Shown piece by piece: positions 10,301 to 20,047 of a stretch of 64,000 nt of DNA. The DNA is from Polynucleobacter sp. JS-Polo-80-F4 (lineage in GTDB: Bacteria; Pseudomonadota; Gammaproteobacteria; Burkholderiales; Burkholderiaceae). The notes under the pieces were generated by a model. It was not told the origin of the DNA and searched no databases. It saw only the letters and a list, made by a program, of their open reading frames with translations. The position numbers and the translations under genes are program-made. The first letter of the stretch is position 1. The number at the start of each line of letters is the position of its first letter. The stretch is taken from contig NZ_JACVPI010000001.1 of the NCBI RefSeq assembly GCF_018881965.1, forward strand, positions 316,018-380,017. The letters are read 5' to 3'.

Positions 10301-11512
10301 TTACATTGAAGGGCCGCTAGGAGCAGCACCTTCACTTCGTCTTGGGGAGTATGCCTCCCAATGATTACAACCAGGACATTGCCAATAAAATCTTCTTGCC
10401 CTAAAGCCACAGTTACCGCAAGTGTAGCGAGCTAGACTGGTAGTGCGTTGGCGCAAGAGATTCAAAATTGACTGCAACTCCAATAGTCTTTCTGGAGTGG
10501 CGCTGCCCTCTTCTAATGCCAAACGCGTTTCCGCCATCTTAGATAAAGCAATCAAAGTCGGTGAATGCTGCATCACATCAGACAACATCGCATTGGCTGC
10601 TTGCGGGCCCCGAATTTTCATCAGATGTTTATGCACAATATCGAGCAACTCACCGGTAGCTTGGGTTTTTAGCAACTCGCAGAGGCGATCTAAACCCTCG
10701 CTCTCTTTGTTAATTGCTGTGTGAGCAAGCATCCAACGATCGGCCAATAAATGCATGTAAGCAGGGTGAGAACTGGCAATCAAACTCCAAGCCTCAATCG
10801 CTTGGGCAGGACGATCCATTGCCATCAAATAGTCGCCTTGCAAGATCAAAGCCCGCGCATGATTCGGCACGGCCTGAAGGGCCCGCTGAATGGATTGCTC
10901 CGCGTCAACCAAGTCTTTGCGTCGCAAAGCCTCTTGACCAAGTTCACAGTGAAATTGTGCGATTTCAGTATGGTGCGATTTACCCTGTAAACCCTCAAGC
11001 TCAGTTGCAGCAATGATGGCTTTTTTCCAATCATGCTCAATTTGATACATCTCCAACAAACTTTCTTTGGCGGGCTCAGCATATTTACCATTGCCCACAC
11101 GATTTAATGAAGCCTCTGCTCGATCAAGTAATCCTGCCCGCAGGAAGTCACGGCCCAATTCGTAGGCAGCATGATCACGATCGCGAGGCTTTAAATCATC
11201 ACGATTAGCCAAGTGTTGATGAATGCGAATAGCGCGCTCTGTTTCCCCGCGACGGCGAAATAAATTACCCAATGAGAAATGAAGCTCAATTGTCTCTGGA
11301 TCTAACTGCGCAATTTTGACTAAGGTTTCGATCGCTTGATCAGGCTCCTCATTTAGCAGCAAACTCAAACCTTTAAAAGTTGAACGTTGCTGACGCATAC
11401 GCTCGCGCTCATCCATGCGATTCTCAAGACGCAAGTCCCAGCGCGCCGCTAACCAACCAATACCAAACATGACTGGTAGTAGCAGTAACCAAGCGGTAGC
11501 TATCTGAATCAT
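10301..11512 (-). CDS. lapB: LPS assembly TPR protein LapB
   Basis: Inner-membrane tetratricopeptide protein that, in E. coli, couples LPS synthesis to FtsH-mediated LpxC turnover. The 403 residues show one N-terminal membrane helix ([20 protein letters not shown]), TPR repeats over roughly residues 45-340, and a C-terminal rubredoxin-like knuckle with two Cys pairs ([21 protein letters not shown]), as in E. coli LapB/YciM. It precedes ugd, hldE and hldD. In most relatives a small lapA gene sits between ihfB and lapB. Here only 60 bases separate them and they hold a terminator-like hairpin, so lapA is absent from this place. Confidence 0.93.
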   Translation of the reverse strand: MIQIATAWLLLLPVMFGIGWLAARWDLRLENRMDERERMRQQRSTFKGLSLLLNEEPDQAIETLVKIAQLDPETIELHFSLGNLFRRRGETERAIRIHQHLANRDDLKPRDRDHAAYELGRDFLRAGLLDRAEASLNRVGNGKYAEPAKESLLEMYQIEHDWKKAIIAATELEGLQGKSHHTEIAQFHCELGQEALRRKDLVDAEQSIQRALQAVPNHARALILQGDYLMAMDRPAQAIEAWSLIASSHPAYMHLLADRWMLAHTAINKESEGLDRLCELLKTQATGELLDIVHKHLMKIRGPQAANAMLSDVMQHSPTLIALSKMAETRLALEEGSATPERLLELQSILNLLRQRTTSLARYTCGNCGFRARRFYWQCPGCNHWEAYSPRRSEGAAPSGPSM

Positions 11513-11526
11513 GGCGTGCAGAATTT

Positions 11527-11553
11527 AAATAAAAAAATGGCCCGAAAGGACCA
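11527..11553 (-). terminator. Rho-independent terminator after ihfB
   Basis: Read on the minus strand, TGGTCC-TTTC-GGGCCA (11538-11553) forms a six-pair stem with one G-T pair. It is followed by seven Ts and an AT-rich tail. It lies between the ihfB stop and the lapB start, only about 20 bases before lapB. It should reduce read-through from ihfB into the LPS genes unless a promoter lies inside ihfB. Confidence 0.7.
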
Positions 11554-11572
11554 CTGAGGTTGAGCCTGAATC

Positions 11573-11917
11573 TTAGGCACCAGAACCCTCTTTGGGGCCC
11601 GCCTGCTTCAACGGCTTGTAATCTACTCGCTCGCGCAACTCTTTGCCAGGCTTAAAGTGCGGAACGCGTTTTTCTGGGATCAATACTTTCTCGCCAGACT
11701 TTGGATTGCGACCTGTACGCGCAGGACGATGGTGAAGTACAAAACTTCCCACACCGCGCAGTTCAATACGCTTACCCTCAGCCAAAGCATGAGTCATTGT
11801 GTCCAGCAAAGTTTTTACCGCCAACTCCACGTCCCTAGGCAAAAGCTGCGGAAACTGTTCCGCGAGACTCTCTACTAGTTCGGAGCGGGTAATTGCTTGT
11901 TGCTCTTGATCTGTCAT
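11573..11917 (-). CDS. ihfB: Integration host factor subunit beta
   Basis: DNA-bending histone-like protein (HU/IHF family), the beta half of the IHF heterodimer. The 114 residues carry the IHF-beta pattern: [14 protein letters not shown] near the start, [12 protein letters not shown], the beta-ribbon arm with [13 protein letters not shown], and [14 protein letters not shown]. The last roughly 15 residues ([13 protein letters not shown]) are an extra tail beyond the E. coli protein, as is common in betaproteobacteria. It follows rpsA, but strong hairpin terminators sit both before and after it, so it may be a monocistronic unit. Confidence 0.95.
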   Translation of the reverse strand: MTDQEQQAITRSELVESLAEQFPQLLPRDVELAVKTLLDTMTHALAEGKRIELRGVGSFVLHHRPARTGRNPKSGEKVLIPEKRVPHFKPGKELRERVDYKPLKQAGPKEGSGA

Positions 11918-11925
11918 GATCTATC

Positions 11926-11963
11926 AATAAAAAATCGCCGCTCTCCTAATGGAAAGCGGCGAT
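11926..11963 (-). terminator. Rho-independent terminator after rpsA
   Basis: On the minus strand ATCGCCGCT pairs with AGCGGCGAT (arms at 11955-11963 and 11934-11942), with inner pairs around a four-base TAAT/ATTA loop. A run of six Ts follows. It starts just past the rpsA stop and ends before the ihfB start. Confidence 0.88.
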
Positions 11964-11969
11964 ATTGAT

Positions 11970-13643
11970 TTAGCCTTGATTATCCAATTTTGCTTTTAAC
12001 AAAGCGCCCAAATTGGTTGTGCCGGACTGCGCATCACCTTGGAGCTTGGTCATAGCATCTTGTTGATCAGAGCTGTCTTTTGCTTTGATTGAAAGATTGA
12101 TAACACGTGACTTGCGATCAATGTTGATGATCATTGCAGTTACGCTGTCGCCTTCTTTCAATACATTACGTGCATCTTCAACGCGATCTGTTGAGATCTC
12201 AGAAGCACGTAAGTAAGCTTCAACTTCATCAGCCAAGTGAATCGTTGCACCCTTAGCATCAACAGCCTTCACAGTACCAGTAACGAGGCTACCCTTGTCG
12301 CTGACAGATGTGTAGTTGTTGAATGGGTCGCCAGACAATTGCTTGATACCAAGAGAGATACGCTCTTTCTCAACATCAATTGCCAATACAGTGGCTTCAA
12401 CTTCATCACCTTTTTTGTATTTCTTAACAGCTTCTTCGCCTGGCTCATTCCATGAAAGGTCTGAGAGGTGAACTAAACCGTCGATACCACCAGGCAAGCC
12501 AATGAACACACCAAAGTCAGTAATAGACTTGATTGCGCCAGTCAACTTATCGCCTTTTTGTTGGGCACGTGAGAACTCTTCCCATGGATTTGCTTTGCAC
12601 TGCTTGATGCCCAAGCTAATACGACGCTTGTCTTCATCAATATCCAGAACCATTACTTCAACTTCGGTTCCTAATGCAGTAGCTTTGCTTGGAGCAACGT
12701 TCTTGTTAGTCCAGTCCATTTCAGAAACGTGTACCAAACCTTCGATACCAGATTCGATTTCAACGAATGCACCGTAGTCAGTCAGGTTAGTTACCTTGCC
12801 GAATAAACGGGTGTTTGGTGGGTAACGACGAGCGATACCAACCCATGGATCATCACCAAGCTGTTTCACGCCGAGTGAAACACGGTTCTTCTCTTGATCG
12901 AACTTCAAAATCTTAGCGGTAACTTCTTGACCAACAGTCAACATCTCGCTTGGGTGACGCACACGACGCCATGCCAAGTCAGTGATGTGCAAGAGGCCAT
13001 CGATACCACCGAGGTCAACGAACGCGCCGTAATCAGTGATGTTCTTAACAAGGCCAGTAACAACAGCGCCTTCTTTAAGGTTAGACATCAACTTAGCACG
13101 CTCTTCACCTTGGCTAGCTTCAACAACAGCACGACGTGACAACACTACGTTGTTACGTTTACGGTCAAGCTTGATAACCTTGAACTCCATTGTCTTACCT
13201 TCGTAAGGGCTGGTGTCTTTGATTGGGCGTGTATCAACGAGTGATCCAGGCAAGAATGCGCGGATACCGTTAACCATTACAGTCAAGCCGCCTTTAACCT
13301 TACCAGTAACAGTACCGGTAACGATCTCAGCTTGCTCGAGAGCTTTTTCCAAGTTCATCCATGATGCCAAGCGCTTAGCTTTGTCACGGGAAAGGATTGT
13401 GTCGCCATAGCCGTTCTCAAGAGCGTCAATAGCAACAGAAACGAAATCGCCAGGAGCTACTTCAATCTCGCCAGCGTCGTTATGGAATTCTTCAACAGGA
13501 ATAAACGCTTCAGACTTTAAGCCAGCGTTAACAACGACGAAGTTATGGTCGATGCGAAGAACTTCAGCCGAAATAACTTGGCCGGTCTTCATATTCGATC
13601 GGGTTAATGATTCTTCAAATAATTCTGCAAATGATTCAGACAT
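11970..13643 (-). CDS. rpsA: 30S ribosomal protein S1
   Basis: Ribosomal protein S1, the mRNA-binding protein of the small subunit. The 557 residues contain six S1 (OB-fold) repeats. The four C-terminal repeats are nearly regular, each with a variant of [22 protein letters not shown] followed by a VSLGIKQL-type strand. Length equals that of E. coli S1. It is downstream of cmk on the same strand, the usual cmk-rpsA order, and ends in a strong terminator. The 145-base cmk-rpsA gap has no gene and may hold a promoter or the autoregulatory leader that S1 mRNAs often have. I could not identify a specific structure. Confidence 0.98.
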   Translation of the reverse strand: MSESFAELFEESLTRSNMKTGQVISAEVLRIDHNFVVVNAGLKSEAFIPVEEFHNDAGEIEVAPGDFVSVAIDALENGYGDTILSRDKAKRLASWMNLEKALEQAEIVTGTVTGKVKGGLTVMVNGIRAFLPGSLVDTRPIKDTSPYEGKTMEFKVIKLDRKRNNVVLSRRAVVEASQGEERAKLMSNLKEGAVVTGLVKNITDYGAFVDLGGIDGLLHITDLAWRRVRHPSEMLTVGQEVTAKILKFDQEKNRVSLGVKQLGDDPWVGIARRYPPNTRLFGKVTNLTDYGAFVEIESGIEGLVHVSEMDWTNKNVAPSKATALGTEVEVMVLDIDEDKRRISLGIKQCKANPWEEFSRAQQKGDKLTGAIKSITDFGVFIGLPGGIDGLVHLSDLSWNEPGEEAVKKYKKGDEVEATVLAIDVEKERISLGIKQLSGDPFNNYTSVSDKGSLVTGTVKAVDAKGATIHLADEVEAYLRASEISTDRVEDARNVLKEGDSVTAMIINIDRKSRVINLSIKAKDSSDQQDAMTKLQGDAQSGTTNLGALLKAKLDNQG

Positions 13644-13788
13644 GTGTATTCACTTTGTGCCGCCAGAAGGCCTGACGGGTTAGGTTAAAAAAGTCTTCAA
13701 GAAACACGCTAATGAAAAGTCGCGTTGTGGAGTTTCTTAAGACACCAAAACTACTACGTACAACTTACTACTGTTACCACTTACAAAA

Positions 13789-14451
13789 CTAGGCAATTAC
13801 AGATTGATACCAATCTAAAACTGTCTTAACTGCTTGATCTATAGATAAATCTGATGTTTCAAGCACTTTTGCACCGTCTGCAACTATTAAGGGTGCGGCA
13901 CCTCGACTACTGTCTCTGGCATCGCGCTCCTGCAAATCTTGCAGCAAGTCCTCAAGTTTAGCAGAAATTCCCTTAGCTATCAATTGCTTATAGCGACGTT
14001 CAGCTCTGGCAGCAGCTGTTGCGGTCAAGAAAACCTTCAAAACAGCATCCGGGAATATGACGCTGGCCATATCCCTACCATCGGCTACCAGGCCTGGGGA
14101 TTGCCGAAAACTACGCTGCAGGCCCACTAAGTTAGCTCTTACTTCGGGGTGAACCGCTAGAGCAGAGGCTCTTAAACCGATATGTTCCTTGCGAATAGCC
14201 TCAGTTACGTCGTCACCATTGAGAAAAATTTGCCCATTTTTGAATGAAATCAATAACTTAGGAACCAAAAGGCCTAATTCTGGGCCATTTTTGACATCAA
14301 TTCCCTGCTTTTCGCTAGCTAAAGCAACCAAACGATAGAGAGCGCCGCTATCCAAGTAATGGAATCCCAACTTTTCTGCCACCAAGGAAGCAACCGTACC
14401 CTTGCCAGAAGCAGTTGGCCCATCAATGGCGATGACCGGAAAAGAACTCAT
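13789..14451 (-). CDS. cmk: Cytidylate kinase
   Basis: Phosphorylates CMP and dCMP to the diphosphates, recycling RNA breakdown products and feeding DNA synthesis. The 220 residues begin with the P-loop [22 protein letters not shown] and contain [10 protein letters not shown], the substrate-binding [15 protein letters not shown] and the LID-region [12 protein letters not shown]. The gene begins four bases after the aroA stop, a tight operon junction. rpsA follows downstream. All motifs and the length match the bacterial Cmk family. Confidence 0.97.
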   Translation of the reverse strand: MSSFPVIAIDGPTASGKGTVASLVAEKLGFHYLDSGALYRLVALASEKQGIDVKNGPELGLLVPKLLISFKNGQIFLNGDDVTEAIRKEHIGLRASALAVHPEVRANLVGLQRSFRQSPGLVADGRDMASVIFPDAVLKVFLTATAAARAERRYKQLIAKGISAKLEDLLQDLQERDARDSSRGAAPLIVADGAKVLETSDLSIDQAVKTVLDWYQSVIA

Positions 14452-14455
14452 GAAC

Positions 14456-15784
14456 TTAATTCACGACCTTTGCAAATTCTGCAAAGTAAGTTGGGAAAGT
14501 TTTTGCTACGCAATTGGGATCATTAATCTTCAATGTATTTGGGCCAAATGCAGCGAGCGAGAAACACATCGCCATACGATGGTCATCGTAAGTGTCAACA
14601 CCTTCAGTCGGTGACTTCCAATCACTTTGTGAAGCAGGTGCTTGAACAACGATGTAATCGGCACCCTCTTCTACAATTGCGCCAACCTTCTTTAATTCTT
14701 TTGCCATCGCCGCAATACGATCCGTTTCTTTAACGCGCCAGCTAGCAATATTATTTAAACGCGTTGGGCCTTCAGCAAATATAGCAGCCACTGCTAGCGT
14801 CATCGCCGCATCCGGAATTTCTGTGCAATCAATCGTGATGCCATTGAGTTTGCCGCTAGCATTCTTCACACCAGATACTTCAATCCAATCTTCTCCGGCA
14901 TTAATATTTGCACCCATGAGTGCAAGCGCATCAGCAAATGCCACATCACCCTGAATACTGTCATTACCAACACCCAATACTCTTACAGGGCCACCACCAA
15001 TAGCGCCAAGAGCCAGGAAATAAGAGGCAGAAGAAGCATCACCCTCTACAGATAATTGACCCGGACTCCTGTAAACGGCATCTGAAGCTTTTGCCGGAAT
15101 GATGAATGATTGCATATCAGGGCAAGCAACTGTGACGCCAAAACGTGCCATCAATTTCAAAGTGATATCGATATAGGGGCGTGAAATGAGTTCGCCAATC
15201 ACCTCAATACGCACAGACTCATTTGCCACTAACGGTAAAGCCATAAGTAATGCAGTTAAGAACTGGCTCGATACATCGCCACGCACTTTAACGACATCTT
15301 TAATCTGAATATCTGCCGCCAAAATCTTGATTGGCGGATAACCTTCGACTAATTCGTATTCAATCTTCGCGCCCACTTGACGCAATCCATCAACTAAATC
15401 GCGGATAGGTCTTTCATGCATGCGAGCAACACCAGATAAACGGTAGTTGCCACCTTGCATTGCAAGCGCTGCAGTTAAAGGACGAATCGCGGTGCCGGCA
15501 TTACCCATAAAAAGGTCTGCATCCTGCACAGGAAACTTGCCACCACAACCCTCAACGACACAAACCCTGTCAGCCTTATCGGTTACAGATAAACCCAGTT
15601 GACGCAATGCATTACGCATCACTTGTGTGTCATCCGCATCCAGCAAGTTCGTGAGAGTAGTTGTGCCGGAAGAAAGAGCTGCAAGCAACAGCGCACGATT
15701 AGAGATGCTTTTGGAGCCTGGCAATACGATCGAGCCTTGCGCTCGCTGAAATGGCCCAATACTAATATCTGGTAAACCACTCAT
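14456..15784 (-). CDS. aroA: 3-phosphoshikimate 1-carboxyvinyltransferase (EPSP synthase)
   Basis: Sixth step of the shikimate pathway: joins PEP to shikimate-3-phosphate. The 442 residues show the N-terminal [34 protein letters not shown] with the PEP-binding NAGTA(I)[16 protein letters not shown], and the C-terminal [14 protein letters not shown] and [12 protein letters not shown] motifs. The glycine and proline context ([13 protein letters not shown]) is the class I, naturally glyphosate-sensitive form. Its ATG shares one base with the tyrA stop (TAATG), and cmk follows four bases later. It sits in the conserved betaproteobacterial aromatic amino acid supraoperon. Confidence 0.97.
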   Translation of the reverse strand: MSGLPDISIGPFQRAQGSIVLPGSKSISNRALLLAALSSGTTTLTNLLDADDTQVMRNALRQLGLSVTDKADRVCVVEGCGGKFPVQDADLFMGNAGTAIRPLTAALAMQGGNYRLSGVARMHERPIRDLVDGLRQVGAKIEYELVEGYPPIKILAADIQIKDVVKVRGDVSSQFLTALLMALPLVANESVRIEVIGELISRPYIDITLKLMARFGVTVACPDMQSFIIPAKASDAVYRSPGQLSVEGDASSASYFLALGAIGGGPVRVLGVGNDSIQGDVAFADALALMGANINAGEDWIEVSGVKNASGKLNGITIDCTEIPDAAMTLAVAAIFAEGPTRLNNIASWRVKETDRIAAMAKELKKVGAIVEEGADYIVVQAPASQSDWKSPTEGVDTYDDHRMAMCFSLAAFGPNTLKINDPNCVAKTFPTYFAEFAKVVN

Positions 15785-16665
15785 TAAAGATCATCCAAGT
15801 CTTGACGTGCTTTACTCGCCTTATTGAATAATTTTTCCAAACCAGCGCCATCGCTTTCAGCGACGAGTTTGCGCATATGGTTCACGATCAAAAGATATTG
15901 ATCCAACTCCTTCAAAATAGCAGTGCGATTACCCAAGCAAATATCACGCCACATTTCTGGACTAGAAGCCGCAATACGAGTGAAGTCTTTAAAGCCAGCA
16001 CCCACATGACTCAACTTTTGATCAGCATCTTCCGAATTCACCACGCTTGCCATTAAAGCGTAAGACAAGAGGTGCGGAAGATGAGACACAGCGGCATAAA
16101 TCGCATCGTGCTGCACGACACCAATCTTCTTTACTTCGGAGCCAACGCTCTCCCAGAAGCCAGTAATCAAAGCCGTATCTTCTGGGGAGTTCTCCTGTAA
16201 GGGACAAATAATGGTTTGCTTGCCTTGGAACAAATCCGCCTTTGCAGCGCTCGCGCCATGCTGAGCACCGCCCGCAATCGGATGCGCTGGTACGAATTGA
16301 CAGGCTTTTTTACCCAACACTTCTTTGGCAGCCAAGATCACATCGCCTTTGGTGCTACCCGCATCAGTAATCATGGTGCGAGGCTCAAGATGAGGCTCCA
16401 TCACCTCAAAGGCAGCTCGCATTTGAGCTACTGGCATGCAAAGCACGATCACATCAGATTGTTTTGTTGCCTCAACTAAATTAACTATCCCATCAATCGC
16501 ACCCATCTTTTGCGCTTGATCTAAATTTTCTTTGCTGCGACCCACACCCAATACCTTAGTAACCACGCCAGCTTTTTTAAGTGCCAAACCTAAAGAGGCG
16601 CCAATCAAACCAACGCCAACAATGGTGACAGTGCCGTAATTGCTTACCGGATTGATGATGGTCAT
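15784..16665 (-). CDS. tyrA: Prephenate dehydrogenase
   Basis: NAD(P)-dependent oxidative decarboxylation of prephenate to 4-hydroxyphenylpyruvate for tyrosine synthesis. From the ATG at 16665 the protein has 293 residues. It starts [26 protein letters not shown] with the Rossmann [10 protein letters not shown], followed by [15 protein letters not shown], the prephenate-binding region with the conserved His, and the [22 protein letters not shown] helix (here [12 protein letters not shown]). An in-frame start at 16752 would add 29 residues inside hisC. The TAATG overlap with the hisC stop makes 16665 the better start. There is no chorismate mutase domain; pheA supplies one. Confidence 0.94.
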   Translation of the reverse strand: MTIINPVSNYGTVTIVGVGLIGASLGLALKKAGVVTKVLGVGRSKENLDQAQKMGAIDGIVNLVEATKQSDVIVLCMPVAQMRAAFEVMEPHLEPRTMITDAGSTKGDVILAAKEVLGKKACQFVPAHPIAGGAQHGASAAKADLFQGKQTIICPLQENSPEDTALITGFWESVGSEVKKIGVVQHDAIYAAVSHLPHLLSYALMASVVNSEDADQKLSHVGAGFKDFTRIAASSPEMWRDICLGNRTAILKELDQYLLIVNHMRKLVAESDGAGLEKLFNKASKARQDLDDL

Positions 16666-17795
16666 TAGGAGGGCATTTCCGAAGTGATTTCTTTTAGGGC
16701 CACAATGAATGCCGCATTCTCTTCTGGCAACCCAATCGATATACGCAGCCACTGTGGCAAACCATAGTTACCCACAGGACGAACAATAATGCCGCGCTTG
16801 AGCAATTCCAAATTGATGCGAACGCCAGCTTGATCATCATCACCGACTTTGACAAGAACAAAGTTGCCTGCAGATGGCAGATAGCGCAAACCTAATTCAT
16901 CAAAGGCTTTAGTAAGTTGGGCATAGCCTGCGCGATTGAGCTCAAAACCTTGCTGCAAAAATTCTGTATCTTGAAACGCTGCAATTGCTGCAGCCTGCGC
17001 CAAGCTATTGACATTGAATGGCTGACGAATACGATTCAAAAGATCCGTTAAGTGCGGCTGAGCTACCCCGTATCCAATACGCAAACCAGCCAAGCCATAT
17101 GCCTTAGAGAAGCTACGCGACAAAATCATATTTGGGAAACGCTTCACCCAAGCGATCGCATCATAGCGCTGCTCTGGAGTAAGGTATTCGTTGTAAGCTT
17201 CATCGAGCACCACAACGACATTTGATGGCACTGCAACCAGAAAATCTTCAATTTCTTTGACTGTTAAGTAGCTACCAGTAGGATTGTTGGGGTTTGCCAC
17301 GAACACTAGCTTGGCCTTATCACCAGAGGCTTTAATGGCGGCCAACATTGCCGGTAAATCATGGCCATAGATATCCGTAGCAGCAACTTCAATTGCTTTA
17401 GCGCCCACCGCCTGGGTAGCCAGGGGATAAACAGCAAATGCATGTTTCGAGAAAATGACTTCATCGCCCGCCTGCGCTACTGCGCGTGCAGCCAATTCCA
17501 AAATATCGTTACTGCCATTACCTAAGGTAATCCAATCTGTTGGCACACCCAAACGGCTAGCCAAAACATTCTTCAACTCAAAACCATTGGAATCTGGATA
17601 GCGACCTAAATCACTTGCGGCCTTCAGCATCGCATCTTGTGCAGACTTGGGCATACCTAATGGATTTTCATTAGAAGCTAGCTTCACAATCTTGCTTTCA
17701 TCCAAACCGTATTCGCGAGCAACCTCGCTAATAGGACGACCGCCAACATAGGGGGCAATCGCGTGAATATGTTTTAGACCAATCTTGGATGTCAT
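16665..17795 (-). CDS. hisC: Histidinol-phosphate aminotransferase (aromatic branch copy)
   Basis: Fold-type I PLP aminotransferase. The 376 residues include NENPLGMPKSA, LGNGSNDILELAARA, the VFVANPNNPTGSYL asparagine/Asp region, VVVLDEAYNEY and the PLP lysine in SRSFSKAYGLAGLRIGYG. The sequence is HisC-like. Its place between pheA and tyrA, with a TAATG overlap to tyrA, matches the hisC2 copy that in many betaproteobacteria transaminates aromatic keto acids as well as, or instead of, histidinol phosphate. Which substrate dominates cannot be told from sequence. A second hisC in a his operon elsewhere would support the aromatic role. Confidence 0.93.
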   Translation of the reverse strand: MTSKIGLKHIHAIAPYVGGRPISEVAREYGLDESKIVKLASNENPLGMPKSAQDAMLKAASDLGRYPDSNGFELKNVLASRLGVPTDWITLGNGSNDILELAARAVAQAGDEVIFSKHAFAVYPLATQAVGAKAIEVAATDIYGHDLPAMLAAIKASGDKAKLVFVANPNNPTGSYLTVKEIEDFLVAVPSNVVVVLDEAYNEYLTPEQRYDAIAWVKRFPNMILSRSFSKAYGLAGLRIGYGVAQPHLTDLLNRIRQPFNVNSLAQAAAIAAFQDTEFLQQGFELNRAGYAQLTKAFDELGLRYLPSAGNFVLVKVGDDDQAGVRINLELLKRGIIVRPVGNYGLPQWLRISIGLPEENAAFIVALKEITSEMPS

Positions 17796-17843
17796 TCGAA
17801 TCTACTAATTTATGTTCTAAGTTTTAAATAAAGCCGGTTTTTA

Positions 17844-18923
17844 TTAAGCGGAGTGCGGATAGGAGCCTAAATTCTTATAGAAGGCTGCAACGCCTTTAAG
17901 TTCTTCAAGCGCTTTTACAACCTTGTCATCATCCGAATGGCCAGCAATATCAATGTAGAAGTGATATTCCCAAGTGCCCTTACGTGCAGGACGAGACTCA
18001 AAGCGATTCATAGAAACACCGTGCTTTGCCAATGGCGCAAGTAAACGGTGCACAGCGCCTGGCTGGTTATCCACTGAAAGCACTAAAGAAGTTTGATCTT
18101 TTCCGGTTGACTGACAAGCGTAGTTACCAACCACAACAAAACGTGTGCGGTTATGAGGATCATCCTGAATCTGCGCAGCTACTGCTTGCAAGCCATAAGC
18201 CTCTTGGGCGGGATCGCCAGCGATTGCAGCCAGAGTAGGATCGGCAGCAGCCATACGAGCTGCTTCTGCATTACTACTCACCGCTTGGCGCTTTAATTGT
18301 GGGACGTGAACACTTAACCATTGTTGACACTGTGCCAATGCTTGAGCATGAGCGCAAACTGTAGTGACACCATCTAAGCTACCGCTCTTAGTCAATAAGT
18401 GATGGCGAATTGGCAACACCACTTCGCCACTAATACGCATTGATGAATCAAGCAACAAATCCAATGTGCGCGAGATAGCACCCTCACTAGAGTTTTCTAC
18501 CGGCACAACACCAAATTGCGCCGCGCCTTTCTCTACCGCCTTGAAGACCTCATCCAAACTTGAGCACGGCAAACCAGCAATCGAGTGGCCGAAATAAGTT
18601 TGCGCCGCTTGCTCTGAAAATGTTCCTACGGGACCAAGGTAAGCAATCGTTTGGCGAGCCTCTAAGGCTCTGCACGCGGACATTACTTCACGCCAAATTG
18701 CGGCAATGCCATCTGGAAGCAATGGGCCGGCGTTGATATCTTGCAAGCGGGCAACCACCTGACGCTCGCGCTCAGGACGGAACACCGGTGAGGCAAAGCC
18801 ACCTTTAACATGACCCACCTCTTGCGCCGCTTTCGCACGCTGAGTAAGCAAGTCCAAAATCTGCGCATCAAGTGCGTCAATTTTTTCCCTTAAGGGAGCT
18901 AAGCGCTGCTCTTCAGTACTCAT
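17844..18923 (-). CDS. pheA: Bifunctional chorismate mutase / prephenate dehydratase
   Basis: Converts chorismate through prephenate to phenylpyruvate for phenylalanine. The 359 residues contain an AroQ chorismate mutase helix bundle (about 1-90, LREKIDALDAQILDLLTQRA and the HVKGG/RPERERQV region), a prephenate dehydratase domain (about 92-270; TIAYLGPVGTFSEQA, GVVPVENSSEGAI, NRTRFVVVG), and a C-terminal ACT domain (about 280-355) with NQPGAVHRLLAPL and ESRP for phenylalanine feedback. The ESRPARKGTWEYHFYIDIAGH stretch suggests feedback control is retained. The start codon overlaps the serC stop as TAATG. Confidence 0.96.
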   Translation of the reverse strand: MSTEEQRLAPLREKIDALDAQILDLLTQRAKAAQEVGHVKGGFASPVFRPERERQVVARLQDINAGPLLPDGIAAIWREVMSACRALEARQTIAYLGPVGTFSEQAAQTYFGHSIAGLPCSSLDEVFKAVEKGAAQFGVVPVENSSEGAISRTLDLLLDSSMRISGEVVLPIRHHLLTKSGSLDGVTTVCAHAQALAQCQQWLSVHVPQLKRQAVSSNAEAARMAAADPTLAAIAGDPAQEAYGLQAVAAQIQDDPHNRTRFVVVGNYACQSTGKDQTSLVLSVDNQPGAVHRLLAPLAKHGVSMNRFESRPARKGTWEYHFYIDIAGHSDDDKVVKALEELKGVAAFYKNLGSYPHSA

Positions 18924-20020
18924 TAAGCCCGCCTTTCAAAGTCGCGCATAAATTCAATCAAGGCTTTGACGCCTTCAATCGGCATGGCGTTATAAATACT
19001 GGCGCGCATACCGCCTGCAGCTTTGTGCCCACGCAATGCAACCAAACCAGCCGCATTTGATTGAGCCAAAAACTCTGCGTTTAGGTTCTCATCTTTTAAG
19101 AAGAAAGTCACGTTCATACGTGAACGATATTCTTTAGTGACGCGATTCTCATACAAACTGCTTTGATCTAAGAAGTTGTAGAGCAAATCCGCTTTTTCTT
19201 GATTGCGCTTTTCAATAGCTTTGACGCCACCTTGCTTCAGCAACCACTTAAAGCCTAAGCCGGCCATGTAGATTGAAAATGTGGGGGGAGTATTAATCAT
19301 GGATTGGGTATTGGCCTGAATAGCCCAATCCCAGATCGTTGGAGTAATGCCCATACTGTGACCAATGAGGTCCTTACGCACAATCACAATCGTTACACCG
19401 GATGGACCGATATTCTTTTGAGCACCACCGAACCAAACGGCGCACTTGCTGACGTCCATTTCTTTAGAAAGGATGTTGCTAGAAATATCTGCAACGAGTG
19501 GGGTACTACCAACATCAGGCACATCTGGAAACTCCACACCACCAATGGTTTCATTGGCGCAGTAAAGAACATAAGCAGCATCGTTCGACAACTTCCAATC
19601 ACTTCTTGAAGGAATCGTATTGAATTTTTCCGCAGCAGAAGAGGCGGCTAGATTTGCAATGCCATACTTCTGTGCTTCTTTATAGGATTTGTCTGACCAT
19701 ACGCCAGTAACGATGTAATCCGCCTTCGGCCCATTCTTGGCTAAAGGCATCAAGTTCATAGGAATGGCTGCATTTTGTCCAAGGCCACCGCCTTGCAAAA
19801 GCAAAATTTCATAACCGTCAGGAATATTCATGAGGGTACGCAAATCTTGTACTACCTCTTCATACACTTCCATGAACTCTTTACTGCGATGACTAATCTC
19901 CATCACGCTAGTGCCGAGTCCACGCCAATTTAGCATTTCATCGGCAGCCTGCTTCAATACCTCTTCAGGCAAAGTAGCAGGCCCCGCAGCGAAATTAAAA
20001 ATGCGGCGGTCAAAAGTCAT
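18923..20020 (-). CDS. serC: Phosphoserine aminotransferase
   Basis: PLP enzyme that transaminates 3-phosphohydroxypyruvate to phosphoserine; it also serves pyridoxine synthesis. The 365 residues start RIFNFAAGPATLPEEVL and contain LLLQGGGLGQNAAIPMNL, the PLP lysine region VWFGGAQKNIGPSGVTIVIVRKDL and the C-terminal RGHKAAGGMRASIYNAM motif. All match class IV bacterial SerC. It lies 27 bases after gyrA and is coupled to pheA by a one-base TAATG overlap. This is the standard order in Burkholderiales. Confidence 0.97.
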   Translation of the reverse strand: MTFDRRIFNFAAGPATLPEEVLKQAADEMLNWRGLGTSVMEISHRSKEFMEVYEEVVQDLRTLMNIPDGYEILLLQGGGLGQNAAIPMNLMPLAKNGPKADYIVTGVWSDKSYKEAQKYGIANLAASSAAEKFNTIPSRSDWKLSNDAAYVLYCANETIGGVEFPDVPDVGSTPLVADISSNILSKEMDVSKCAVWFGGAQKNIGPSGVTIVIVRKDLIGHSMGITPTIWDWAIQANTQSMINTPPTFSIYMAGLGFKWLLKQGGVKAIEKRNQEKADLLYNFLDQSSLYENRVTKEYRSRMNVTFFLKDENLNAEFLAQSNAAGLVALRGHKAAGGMRASIYNAMPIEGVKALIEFMRDFERRA

Positions 20021-20047
20021 GATGTTAGTTGCTCGTGTGGCGACGCT

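Noticed and set aside
13644..13788. Small gene or leader structure upstream of rpsA
   Set aside because: No frame with a start and ribosome site, and no convincing stem-loop. S1 autoregulatory leaders have no simple sequence signature I can verify by eye.
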